Source: a virus | IMG/VR virus record: IMGVR_UViG_3300044954_000337 | Span: 1-64,000 of that record | Strand: one strand, 5' to 3' | DNA: 64,000 nt | Translations under genes and position numbers: made by a program | Notes under the pieces: generated by a model | Told to the model about the DNA's origin: nothing | What the model saw: only the letters and a program-made list of their open reading frames with translations | Database searches by the model: none | Shown here: piece after piece, positions 48,602 to 56,410 of the stretch | Numbering within the stretch: position 1 is the stretch's first letter | Layout of the letters: each line of letters opens with the position of its first letter

Positions 48602-49204
48602 TCATAAACCGGAACTTCCGAATCCTGCCTTACCTCTGTTGGTTTCTGTAACGCTGTTTGTTTCTTCCATGGAAATTTCGCCCATAGTTGCGACCTTGTA
48701 GACAACAAGCTGAGCTACACGCTCACCTTTTTTAAAGATGCGCGAGGTTCCGGGTGTCGGAGGATAGTCGCGATAGTTGAAGTTCAAGCAGTTTAGAACA
48801 ACTCCAATTTCGCCTCTGTAAGTTGGATCAATTATTCCGCCAGTTGGAAATATACCAGATGCAGACAGCCCTGAACGTCCTTCAATTTTCATAAAGATTC
48901 GATTCCTGTCGCTATCTGTGGTTGGCATGTCGGCAAGTTGAATGTTGGTTTTAATTTTTACGGTTTGTCCAGACTTAATTGAAAAGTCTTCGTCGCAATA
49001 TAAGTCAAAACCAATATCCCCGTCTCTCATAGCCGTGGGAATCTTGGCGGTCTCAGACATTTTCTTGAACTTAATTCTAATAATCTTGTCCACGGTTGGG
49101 ATCTTTGGATTTATCCAAGCCGGATCCTGAGTTTTATAGTCGGTTTTGGCTACTGGCTCATTTTCATCAAGTCGAATAGCCTCATTTGGGTCATGGTGTT
49201 TCAT
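48602..49204 (-). CDS. dut: dUTPase (dUTP diphosphatase)
   Basis: 200 aa from the ATG at 49202-49204, which has GAGGAA eight bases upstream. All five trimeric dUTPase motifs are present, including DIGFDLY, EGRSGLSASGI, GGIIDPTYRGEIGVVL, KGERVAQLVV and RGKAGFGSSG. About 45 residues precede the core. It removes dUTP and yields dUMP for ThyX. Confidence 0.95.
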   Translation of the reverse strand: MKHHDPNEAIRLDENEPVAKTDYKTQDPAWINPKIPTVDKIIRIKFKKMSETAKIPTAMRDGDIGFDLYCDEDFSIKSGQTVKIKTNIQLADMPTTDSDRNRIFMKIEGRSGLSASGIFPTGGIIDPTYRGEIGVVLNCLNFNYRDYPPTPGTSRIFKKGERVAQLVVYKVATMGEISMEETNSVTETNRGKAGFGSSGL

Positions 49205-49224
49205 TTTTGCATTCCTCAAATATT

Positions 49225-50466
49225 TCAGGGTGTCTCTGCTGCGAGGTCGCCCGCAGACTTATTCAAAGCCCCAGCAGCCTGAACCTCTTCAACAGAATCA
49301 GAATTAACTCCCTTGAGAGTGGCATGTTCCTCTTGCATCGGCTTCATAACATAAGCCGTATCCATAAGGCCATCAAGATATTTCTTGTACTGTGGGTTTT
49401 CCAGAATTTCATCGAAGGTTGACTTCTGGAACTTCTTTTCTATTGGAGCCTTGCCCTTTTCCTTGATTCTGAGAGTCTTCCAGGCAGACGTTCCCTCGAC
49501 TTCTACGGTGGAGCCATCCTCAAGTGTAGCAGCACCATTCTTTTCACAATGCTCTCTCAGGAAGTCAAAAATATTTTCATGCTCTTTAATTCCAACTCCG
49601 AAGTGGATTTGGAATGTACACTCCCTGAAAGGTCTTGCAACTTTATTTTTGATGGTCTTCGCCGTAACCTCGATACCAATAACGTTTCCATCTTTCTCCA
49701 ACTGCTTACCACCAGTTAGCTTTATTCTGGTGCTTGCAGAGTATGGAATAGCCATACCGCCAGAGGTAGTTGTGGGATCGCCATACATGACACCAATTTT
49801 TGTGCGCTGCTGAGAAACGAGCATCAGCAAGACTTTCTGGTTTGCAATTACGTTTGCAATTTTTCTCATGCCCTTGGAAAGAACTCTGGCCTGTAGACCA
49901 ATTGTATTCTGGTCGTAGTCACCCTCTAGCTCGGCCTTAGGAGAAGACTGAGACACAGAATCCCAAATAACGATGACAGGGACATCTTTTGTCATTGACC
50001 TTGCCTTGGTAATCGTACTCTCGATAACAGACAAGATTTCCTCTGTGCAAGCAGTTTGCACGAAAACAAACTTCTTCGAAATGTCAATGCCAAGGTCAGA
50101 AAGATTATCTATGTTCGTGGCATTTTCGGTGTCAACATAAACGACAATGCCACCCATTTGCTGCACCGACCTAGCGGCTGCAAAACATAGATGAGATTTA
50201 CCGAGGCCGGGCTGAGCCTGGATTTCTACAATTCTTCCTTCTGCCCAACCGCCACCTCTTCTGTTGCCGATAATATAGTCAAGCTGCCTAGAGCCGGTGG
50301 AAATCCATCTTTTTATTTCAGTGGGCGCATCATCAGATGCAAGATTAAATGCAATATTTGAACCGTGGTCCTTGTTTAGTTGCCGAATAAGTTCCTGGGA
50401 GAAATCCTCCGTGGAATTGTTGTTTGAAGGTTTATTGGTAGGTGCTGTGGTTGTAGCTTTTGCCAT
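49225..50466 (-). CDS. recA: RecA/UvsX-like recombinase
   Basis: 413 aa. A Thr/Asn-rich lead precedes the core with Walker A (QAQPGLGKSH, 83-92), YVDTENAT, the Walker B strand (VIVIWDSVS), LMLVSQQRTKIG and the DNA-binding loop (GDPTTTSGGMAIPYSASTRI). The C-terminus is Lys-rich, then acidic. It follows the ssDNA-binding protein gene after about 150 bases with two hairpins. AGGA lies nine bases before the ATG. Confidence 0.93.
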   Translation of the reverse strand: MAKATTTAPTNKPSNNNSTEDFSQELIRQLNKDHGSNIAFNLASDDAPTEIKRWISTGSRQLDYIIGNRRGGGWAEGRIVEIQAQPGLGKSHLCFAAARSVQQMGGIVVYVDTENATNIDNLSDLGIDISKKFVFVQTACTEEILSVIESTITKARSMTKDVPVIVIWDSVSQSSPKAELEGDYDQNTIGLQARVLSKGMRKIANVIANQKVLLMLVSQQRTKIGVMYGDPTTTSGGMAIPYSASTRIKLTGGKQLEKDGNVIGIEVTAKTIKNKVARPFRECTFQIHFGVGIKEHENIFDFLREHCEKNGAATLEDGSTVEVEGTSAWKTLRIKEKGKAPIEKKFQKSTFDEILENPQYKKYLDGLMDTAYVMKPMQEEHATLKGVNSDSVEEVQAAGALNKSAGDLAAETP

Positions 50467-50522
50467 AATTTTTTTCCTATTTATAATTCTCAGGTTTTAC
50501 AGAATAAGGGACTTCATATGAA

Positions 50523-50548
50523 TTTGGCTCCCTTTTACAGGAGCCAAA
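50523..50548. promoter_or_regulatory. Hairpin between ssDNA-binding protein and recA genes
   Basis: TTTGGCTCC (50523-50531) and GGAGCCAAA (50540-50548) pair perfectly around an eight-base loop. There is no T-run after it on the minus strand, so it may be an mRNA-stabilising or processing structure rather than a terminator. Confidence 0.5.
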
Positions 50549-50554
50549 CTCAAT

Positions 50555-50616
50555 ACTTAGACTTCAATTTGTTGTTTTCAAAAGACGTGACTATAGCCTT
50601 TACTCAAAGTCTAAGT
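50555..50616. promoter_or_regulatory. Long inverted repeat just after the ssDNA-binding protein gene
   Basis: ACTTAGACTT (50555-50564) and AAGTCTAAGT (50607-50616) pair over ten bases with 42 bases between them. The repeat begins two bases after the stop codon of the ssDNA-binding protein. With the next hairpin it makes a strongly structured 3' region. Confidence 0.45.
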
Positions 50617-50617
50617 G

Positions 50618-51436
50618 TCACTCAAGATCCTTGAAAGCAGCGTCTACATCGGCTACTGCCTTTGCAGACTCATCGGAGGAACCAGCTTTTACAGAACCCT
50701 CTGAGGTTTCCGTAGAGGTAGCTTCGCCAGACTGAACAGCGAGGAAATTATCACGAATCTCAATCATTTCCTCTTCCGACTTTATCTGAGCCTTGAAATA
50801 AGCCTCAAAATTTGGAACCTGCTTAAGCAGAGCCTCAACCTGTTCCTTCTTTGGAAGGAGCTTGGAGGATTTCCTGCGGGGCTGAAGCTTAATGTCCTTT
50901 ACAGGGAAGTTGTTGAACATTTTATCGGTGGCAGATACCGTGACCGTGAAGTCATACCCGGAATCTATCGAAAACATATCTTCCTCTGCGTAATCTGGAT
51001 GTACAAGAATTCCATAGATATCCTTGCAGAGCTTTGGAGAAATCTCCCAAACCTGGAGACCTTTCTCTTCCTCGCCTCTTACAACGATTCCAGCGTAGTA
51101 TCTCTCTCTTGGAGTAAGCTTTTTGCGGACGAGCCAAGCTTCCCTGGACTTGTCTTTTGCCAGTTCCATTGCAGCTTCCTTGAGCGGGTCTGCGGAACCA
51201 AACTGGCTCGGGGCTACAAATCTTTTGTCTCCGAGGTCTTTGTTGTCGTAGTAGGCAACCTCAAAGAAAGGCTGAGCAAGAGGATTTCCATTTCCATCGG
51301 TGAGCGGAACGAACCTTATGTCATAGGTTCCAATTCCGAACTTTGCCCAGTTTATTTTTGCCTTTGCGTCTGTTGACTTCTGATTTCCTGCAAGCGATGT
51401 TATTTTCTGTTTAATTGAATCAAGATTATATGCCAT
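50618..51436 (-). CDS. gp32-like single-stranded DNA-binding protein
   Basis: 272 aa from the ATG at 51434-51436. The N-terminal segment is followed by an OB-fold region with a basic, aromatic core (RFVPLTDGNGNPLAQPFFEV; WEISPKLCKDIYGILVHPDY; DFTVTVSATDKMFNNFPVKD). A linker rich in Ser/Glu/Ala leads to an acidic tail (AVADVDAAFKDLE) typical of T4 gp32-type proteins, where it recruits partners. No zinc-binding Cys cluster is seen. It is flanked on both sides by hairpins, which suggests a separately controlled transcript. Confidence 0.8.
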   Translation of the reverse strand: MAYNLDSIKQKITSLAGNQKSTDAKAKINWAKFGIGTYDIRFVPLTDGNGNPLAQPFFEVAYYDNKDLGDKRFVAPSQFGSADPLKEAAMELAKDKSREAWLVRKKLTPRERYYAGIVVRGEEEKGLQVWEISPKLCKDIYGILVHPDYAEEDMFSIDSGYDFTVTVSATDKMFNNFPVKDIKLQPRRKSSKLLPKKEQVEALLKQVPNFEAYFKAQIKSEEEMIEIRDNFLAVQSGEATSTETSEGSVKAGSSDESAKAVADVDAAFKDLE

Positions 51437-51456
51437 GTTACTATTTCTCACTTTCT

Positions 51457-51485
51457 AAAAAAACCGGTATAAATTGTTTGACCGG
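51457..51485 (-). terminator. Weak terminator-like hairpin with T-run
   Basis: On the minus strand CCGGT and ACCGG (51481-51485 and 51464-51468) form a five-base stem with a 12-base loop, followed by seven T (51457-51463). It lies between the small acidic gene and the ssDNA-binding protein gene. Stem length is marginal. Confidence 0.35.
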
Positions 51486-51502
51486 ACTATCATAAGTATG
51501 GA

Positions 51503-51522
51503 ATACAAGACTATTCTTGTAT
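51503..51522. promoter_or_regulatory. Hairpin overlapping a stop codon
   Basis: ATACAAGA (51503-51510) and TCTTGTAT (51515-51522) form a perfect eight-base stem with a four-base loop. The arm ends inside the stop codon of the upstream gene. It adds to the structured leader of the ssDNA-binding protein gene. Confidence 0.45.
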
Positions 51523-51854
51523 CACTTCTTTAAAGAATCTTTCTCGTCTAACATAATGAAATCATTAGGTTTTTTGTTGTCGAATTCCGGGGTTTTTGGG
51601 TGCAAATTGTAGTGTGTTTTCAACACGTTAATAGCACCTTCCATTCCATACAAAATTTTTGGAAGGTCTTCTCTGAGAAGAGTGCCAGCGTGAATCTGGT
51701 CTTGCAATCCCTGAAGACTAATGACAATGAGTCTGTCAAAGTCCTCGTCTGAATTTCTGTACTCCCAGACAGCAACTCCGGCTTTCTTATCATTGTCCGT
51801 TTGCTCTTTTTCTTTTTCTTTTACTTCTTCGGGTATATCAAATAGGTCAATCAT
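51522..51854 (-). CDS. Hypothetical acidic protein (110 aa)
   Basis: No family recognised. A charged lead (FDIPEEVKEKEKEQTDND) is followed by a helical domain (FDRLIVISLQGLQDQIHAGT; KILYGMEGAINVLKTHY). It overlaps the polymerase stop by ATGA and sits before the ssDNA-binding protein gene, so a replication role is plausible. Confidence 0.45.
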   Translation of the reverse strand: MIDLFDIPEEVKEKEKEQTDNDKKAGVAVWEYRNSDEDFDRLIVISLQGLQDQIHAGTLLREDLPKILYGMEGAINVLKTHYNLHPKTPEFDNKKPNDFIMLDEKDSLKK

Positions 51855-53005
51855 AATTTCTTTCCTGTCATCCAGAATGTTTGTTCTTGGATTTCCTTAA
51901 CCCCCACAGAATTCAGGATACACAACTTAGGGATTAGATGTTCAACGTCTTTGTGAACGTCTAAAATAAGTGCATCATGTAGAATAAAAATTGGAACTAT
52001 GATATCAAAGGCTTTCTTGGTCTCAGAAAGTTTCTCAAGAATCTTTGCGAAGCCAAGGAGAGCAATATCCACAGCCGTTGACTGAACGTAATAGTTCAGA
52101 AGGGCGTGAGGCTTTCCATCCTCTGGTGTGAGGTGTCTGCCATAGAAGGTCCTTAGAAAAGTTCCTGAGGTTTTCTGGTAGCCTTGTAAAATGAACTGGC
52201 GGAGAGTGTCGATACCGAAGAAGTCATTGACCATCTCCACAACCTCATCCGGGTCTCTCACGTTATATTTTTCCAATGTTTCGATTATTGTGGACTTGGA
52301 TTGTCCATAAAGTTGAGACAATACAATTTGTTTTATGGTTTCCCTTGATATCTCATTTGATAGTTTGAGGGTTTTTAAAGCCAGGGCATATATGTCCATT
52401 GGAAGAGGAGTTTTTTCCGAGGCCATTAGAATTTGCTTAATGGCCAGAGCTACTCTTGGCTCCAGAGAAACGTAGTCAAGGTACCAAATGTTTCCATTTT
52501 TTCCAAACCTGCTAGTAACAATATCTCTAAGTTTTTTTGGAAGCAGCAAAATATTTGGACCAGACTTTATTTTCATCCTTCCGGTAACGCTCTCACATAG
52601 GGAATACTCGGGGACAGGAAGAAAGCCGTATTTATCTGGTCGCCACTGACTCAGATGAACTTTATTTTCCTCGTTAAGGGAATATAGCTTTAGTTTTACC
52701 GCATCAACCTTCGCAGGTTTTAGATACTTGAAAACGGAACTAGTTTTTGTGTATATTTCCTCGTAATATTTTATGTCGGGTCCAATTTCATCTATGATTT
52801 TTTGTACTTTGTGCTCGTAATTGTCCTTAGCTTGCACAAAAGAGTGCTCAGGTAAAATGTTGTGCCATGGCACACTTGACATGGGCATACCTGGCACAAC
52901 CTGGCACATCATTTTTTGAAATGACTCCGGGGCTATGTTTGGAAGCTGTTTTCCAAACACTTTGCATATTTCTTCGATGTTTTCTGGGATAGAGATAGTA
53001 GACAC
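51851..53005 (-). CDS. Short family A DNA polymerase (Pol I-like palm)
   Basis: 384 aa from a GTG at 53003-53005 with GGAAGAG close upstream. The polymerase motifs are in order: motif A (WYLDYVSLEPRVAL), motif B (RETIKQIVLSQLYG, the R-K-L-YG series with Leu at the E. coli Phe762 position), and motif C (FILHDALILDV, where the usual HDE reads HDA). The 3'-5' and 5'-3' exonuclease domains are missing. The thumb is short. The 5' nuclease is encoded separately at 47.1 kb. It coexists with a Pol III alpha gene, so one of the two may have a special role. Confidence 0.88.
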   Translation of the reverse strand: MSTISIPENIEEICKVFGKQLPNIAPESFQKMMCQVVPGMPMSSVPWHNILPEHSFVQAKDNYEHKVQKIIDEIGPDIKYYEEIYTKTSSVFKYLKPAKVDAVKLKLYSLNEENKVHLSQWRPDKYGFLPVPEYSLCESVTGRMKIKSGPNILLLPKKLRDIVTSRFGKNGNIWYLDYVSLEPRVALAIKQILMASEKTPLPMDIYALALKTLKLSNEISRETIKQIVLSQLYGQSKSTIIETLEKYNVRDPDEVVEMVNDFFGIDTLRQFILQGYQKTSGTFLRTFYGRHLTPEDGKPHALLNYYVQSTAVDIALLGFAKILEKLSETKKAFDIIVPIFILHDALILDVHKDVEHLIPKLCILNSVGVKEIQEQTFWMTGKKL

Positions 53006-53038
53006 TACTCTTCCAGCTTACACGATCAGAAAATCTTT

Positions 53039-56000
53039 TTATCCTGGAGGTGTGGCTCCTCCGGTGGCGGTAACAGTGGAGGTGGTTCCTCTGTTTTCCT
53101 CTCTGAGAGCAAGACCAGCATTACCTATACGCTCGATGAGGGCACGGTACGTACCATAGGCGTCAAGAGGAGCAAGTCTCACCTCAGTAGAGAAGTCCCC
53201 AGAAGAAATTCTGTGGGAAATTCCAACCACGCCATAAAGGTTGTCTACAGAAGTTCCAGTCTGGAAGTCAATAAAGAACTGCTGAGCAAAGTCAATGAGC
53301 GGACAGCCAAAGGTGGTAAGATTTAACTCACATGGAATAATTTGAAGGGGTAAACCACCCGGTTGTTCCCCGTTTGGCTCAAGTTGTGTCGTCTGATAAG
53401 ACCGGAGCATGTTTACGGTAGAAAGGGCTGCATCTTGGATGGATGTAAGATTTGCTTGTTTTATAGTTGTGCCTTGCGCCCCGTAAATAACATACGGCAT
53501 TGTTCTTCTAAGGAATTCCTTTAGAACCGGAGTACCACCCCTAATTCTGTACATTTCCGAATCTGGTATTCTTTCAAGAAAGCCTGCACTTGAGGCAGCA
53601 TCCAAAATTCTGTTGTATTCCTCTGTTTGTGACTCGGTTACTCCCTCGTCTCCACCTTCAATATGAGGATTGCCAGAAATATTTCTTATTTCTTCCTCTC
53701 TGGCGGCTGCCATGAGAGCGCCTTGGGTTTCATAGGAGGTTGCTTGTCTGTCAAAAATATGTATTTTCAGAATGGTCTTCAGGTCCCCAGCATCAGCGGA
53801 GTCTCCTTCTCTGTTAATTCTCTGTGGGGAGGTCTCCAGATAAAAGTCAACCTGCGGCATTCTAAATGTGGCGTCTGGGGTAACATCCCGAAGAAGTCTT
53901 TCCAGGCTGCTTTGAAGTTCCACGGCATCCACAGTGGCTTCTGTGGTCACACCTCCGCCATCTACAGAAACTCTTCTAAAAAGAGGAGAGGCGCCTCTCG
54001 CGCTAGAAAATAACCCATAGGAGGGAGCAGCATTGTCATCTATAACGGTGGTGGCAATAAACTGCAAGAAATCCTGAAGATTCATGGTGGAAGACCGACT
54101 CAGGCTCTCAAGACGATTTCTAAGGAAATTCTCATAGAAATATCTCGTGTCAACAGAAAAGCTTCCGATATTTAGGGTTCTTGCAAATCCTGCTCCGTTA
54201 TTAAACGGGTAAAAGACAAGCTGAATGTCGTCAAATCTTCCTGTCATCGCAAGAGGTTCGCCGACAAACAAAGCAATAAGTTTGGCTAGAGAAACTTCTT
54301 CTGGAACGTCTCTAAGTTCAGTTTCTATTCTTCTCTCTGTGGACGTATCTCTTGCACCTCTAGAATTTCTTCTTGCAGCCAATCTCGTACCATTTCTATC
54401 TGACGTTCTAGCAAATGGATCTTCCCCGGAAGCGAGTCTTCTCATTTTTCTTTGCACAGCATCCTGCACAGAACGCCTCAGGGCTCCTACAAGTCCACCA
54501 CTGCCAGAAGTAGACCTAGAGCCGCTACCATCCTCATTGGCGCTCTCATAAAGCCTTGTGAGGGCATCAGACAACTCTCTTGCTGCCCCGCTTCCATCAC
54601 TTCCAGAAGACCTTCTACGGAGCACATTTTGAAAATTCCTAAGATTGTCCTGCATGGATCTATCAAGAATTAGGTTATTTCTTGCGTCCTCGGCGGCGTC
54701 CAAAATTTGTATGCCTCTGATTTCAGTAGAAGAAGCTCCGGCCTCAGTTCCAAAAATTCTTCTTCTGTACTCGCCAATAGCTTCTGACAACTCTCTGATC
54801 TGCGAAAGAATTCTATTTATGTTTCCTGACTCATCCGTCGAAATAACTTCGGAAGATACGTCGGACCCTCCTCTCATGGCAAGGTCAAGAGTCACCTCCA
54901 CAAGTCCTCCATCCTGAAATGTAAGGGAAGAGTTTATAATTCCATACTTTTCCCTACACCTCATAGCATTTATGAGTTCGGCGTAGTGGTTGGTTATGCC
55001 CTCTGAGGATATATTTGCTTCTGGGTGGTTCCACCCGTACTCAATAAGAAATTCGGTTCTGGCGTAAAGGTCTGGGCGGATAAATCCAGCAAGTTCTGAA
55101 AGTCTAGACCGATCGTGTACAGTAAAACTAAGTCTGGCTGTCTTAAACGACATAAGGCCGGTACTTGGAGCAACGTCCACCTGAAGCTCCTTCAGAGTCA
55201 TCAGAGGTTGAAACTTGTCTAAAATTGGATTTACTCTATCGGGATTGTTGAAAGTTTCATTGCCATTCACAAGAGTCTGTGGGGAGGTGAAAATTTCCAT
55301 ACCCGTGGAGGTATAAGTAGAATTTTGTTCGTTTGGTTCCTCCCCTTCTAAAAAGTCTGTATTAATAACCTTGTTAGCAAGGGCAAGAACTGACCTGGTA
55401 CTTCTGGAATCTGGGTCTACTTGAACGTTTCCCTCTAGGAACCTGAACAAAGAAATGTTCTGGAGTCTGCCATTTTGAGAAATTGGACTTCCAGGAGTAA
55501 GAAGTTGAATATTAAGATAAGGCACTGCCCTAGCAAGTTCAAACGTTGGAATCCCATTTAGAAAGACGACAATCGCATTTATATTTCTTGAACTTGGAGT
55601 AATTCTTATATTGTTTACCTTGATGACAGAAAGGTGTGGAGATATAGTTTTGTCAGGGTTGTTGGGATTACTGTTTATGATGCTGTTTTCTAAAACCTGC
55701 GTCATGTCAATCGTAGTTGTAGCCCCGTCGAGAGTGGCTCCCTCTGGACCTACAATTTCCACAAAACGATTTACTCTATCCCTAAGGGAACCACCTTCAG
55801 TTATTCCACCGGTTCCTGTTGCAGAGTCGCTACTTTCTGGAGAGGAAGTGGCAGTTGACATGATGTTGTTCATGTGCTCAACAAGGTCTCTTACCAAGTA
55901 ACTTCCCTCCGAAGTGTCCACAAGGGCAGCAACGAGTTCTGTAATTTCTTGTGGAGGCGGGGGAAGGTCAAAATTTGCCACGGTGGAGTTGGCACCCGCT

Positions 56001-56116
56001 ATACCTTGAATCTGCTCAAGAGCAATACGTCCAGCTAGGTCTCTTGCGGTATAAAGACCAAAAAACCTGGCTAGCCTGTTAGTGCTCGTGTAAAGTTTTT
56101 GTTGTTCGTTAGGCAC
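53039..56116 (-). CDS. Baseplate hub-like tail protein
   Basis: 1025 aa. The region MSFKTARLSFTVHDRSRLSE, then FIRPDLYARTEFLIEYGWNHP, and the C-terminal SVDNLYGVVGISHRISSGDF, then TEVRLAPLDAYG are patterns I recall from baseplate/tail-hub proteins of large myoviruses. The long Ser/Gly/Arg-rich middle (about 430-640) looks like an insertion. It lies next to a LysM-like baseplate gene and the tape measure. Confidence 0.6.
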   Translation of the reverse strand: MPNEQQKLYTSTNRLARFFGLYTARDLAGRIALEQIQGIAGANSTVANFDLPPPPQEITELVAALVDTSEGSYLVRDLVEHMNNIMSTATSSPESSDSATGTGGITEGGSLRDRVNRFVEIVGPEGATLDGATTTIDMTQVLENSIINSNPNNPDKTISPHLSVIKVNNIRITPSSRNINAIVVFLNGIPTFELARAVPYLNIQLLTPGSPISQNGRLQNISLFRFLEGNVQVDPDSRSTRSVLALANKVINTDFLEGEEPNEQNSTYTSTGMEIFTSPQTLVNGNETFNNPDRVNPILDKFQPLMTLKELQVDVAPSTGLMSFKTARLSFTVHDRSRLSELAGFIRPDLYARTEFLIEYGWNHPEANISSEGITNHYAELINAMRCREKYGIINSSLTFQDGGLVEVTLDLAMRGGSDVSSEVISTDESGNINRILSQIRELSEAIGEYRRRIFGTEAGASSTEIRGIQILDAAEDARNNLILDRSMQDNLRNFQNVLRRRSSGSDGSGAARELSDALTRLYESANEDGSGSRSTSGSGGLVGALRRSVQDAVQRKMRRLASGEDPFARTSDRNGTRLAARRNSRGARDTSTERRIETELRDVPEEVSLAKLIALFVGEPLAMTGRFDDIQLVFYPFNNGAGFARTLNIGSFSVDTRYFYENFLRNRLESLSRSSTMNLQDFLQFIATTVIDDNAAPSYGLFSSARGASPLFRRVSVDGGGVTTEATVDAVELQSSLERLLRDVTPDATFRMPQVDFYLETSPQRINREGDSADAGDLKTILKIHIFDRQATSYETQGALMAAAREEEIRNISGNPHIEGGDEGVTESQTEEYNRILDAASSAGFLERIPDSEMYRIRGGTPVLKEFLRRTMPYVIYGAQGTTIKQANLTSIQDAALSTVNMLRSYQTTQLEPNGEQPGGLPLQIIPCELNLTTFGCPLIDFAQQFFIDFQTGTSVDNLYGVVGISHRISSGDFSTEVRLAPLDAYGTYRALIERIGNAGLALREENRGTTSTVTATGGATPPG

Positions 56117-56119
56117 AAA

Positions 56120-56410
56120 TTACCCTAGAAATTTAATTACGTCCTGAAGTTTTGGGATTTTTATTCTTGTCCCGGGAGGAGCCTGCAAGGCCCAGCCAAT
56201 GTCTGAGGCAGCGGAGATAATCCAGAAAAGGCTAGAGTCACCATAAACCTGCCCTGCAAGAATATCGAGTCTTTCTGCCTCATCCAAGGTGGTTTCATCG
56301 AAGCGTATATTACCCACTGCAATATTATTGCGGATAATTGGAATTGCATAACTCGTTCCATAGCTAAAACCCATTCCGAGAACAGGTGTTCTGGCGTATC
56401 TACGTGTCAT
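56120..56410 (-). CDS. LysM-like / gp53-type baseplate protein
   Basis: 96 aa. The RLDILAGQVYGDSSLFWIIS, then PPGTRIKIPKL pattern matches the LysM-like fold of tail protein X and T4 gp53-type baseplate wedge proteins. It starts with an unusual YARTPVLGMGFSYGTSYAIP lead. It touches the genes on both sides (stop and start within four bases). Confidence 0.65.
   Translation of the reverse strand: MTRRYARTPVLGMGFSYGTSYAIPIIRNNIAVGNIRFDETTLDEAERLDILAGQVYGDSSLFWIISAASDIGWALQAPPGTRIKIPKLQDVIKFLG

Noticed and set aside
50478-50485. TATAAATA on the minus strand before the recA gene, like a T4 late promoter
   Set aside because: It is only 11 bases from the ATG, so a transcript from it would lack the ribosome-binding site, and no similar series is seen before other late-type genes here.
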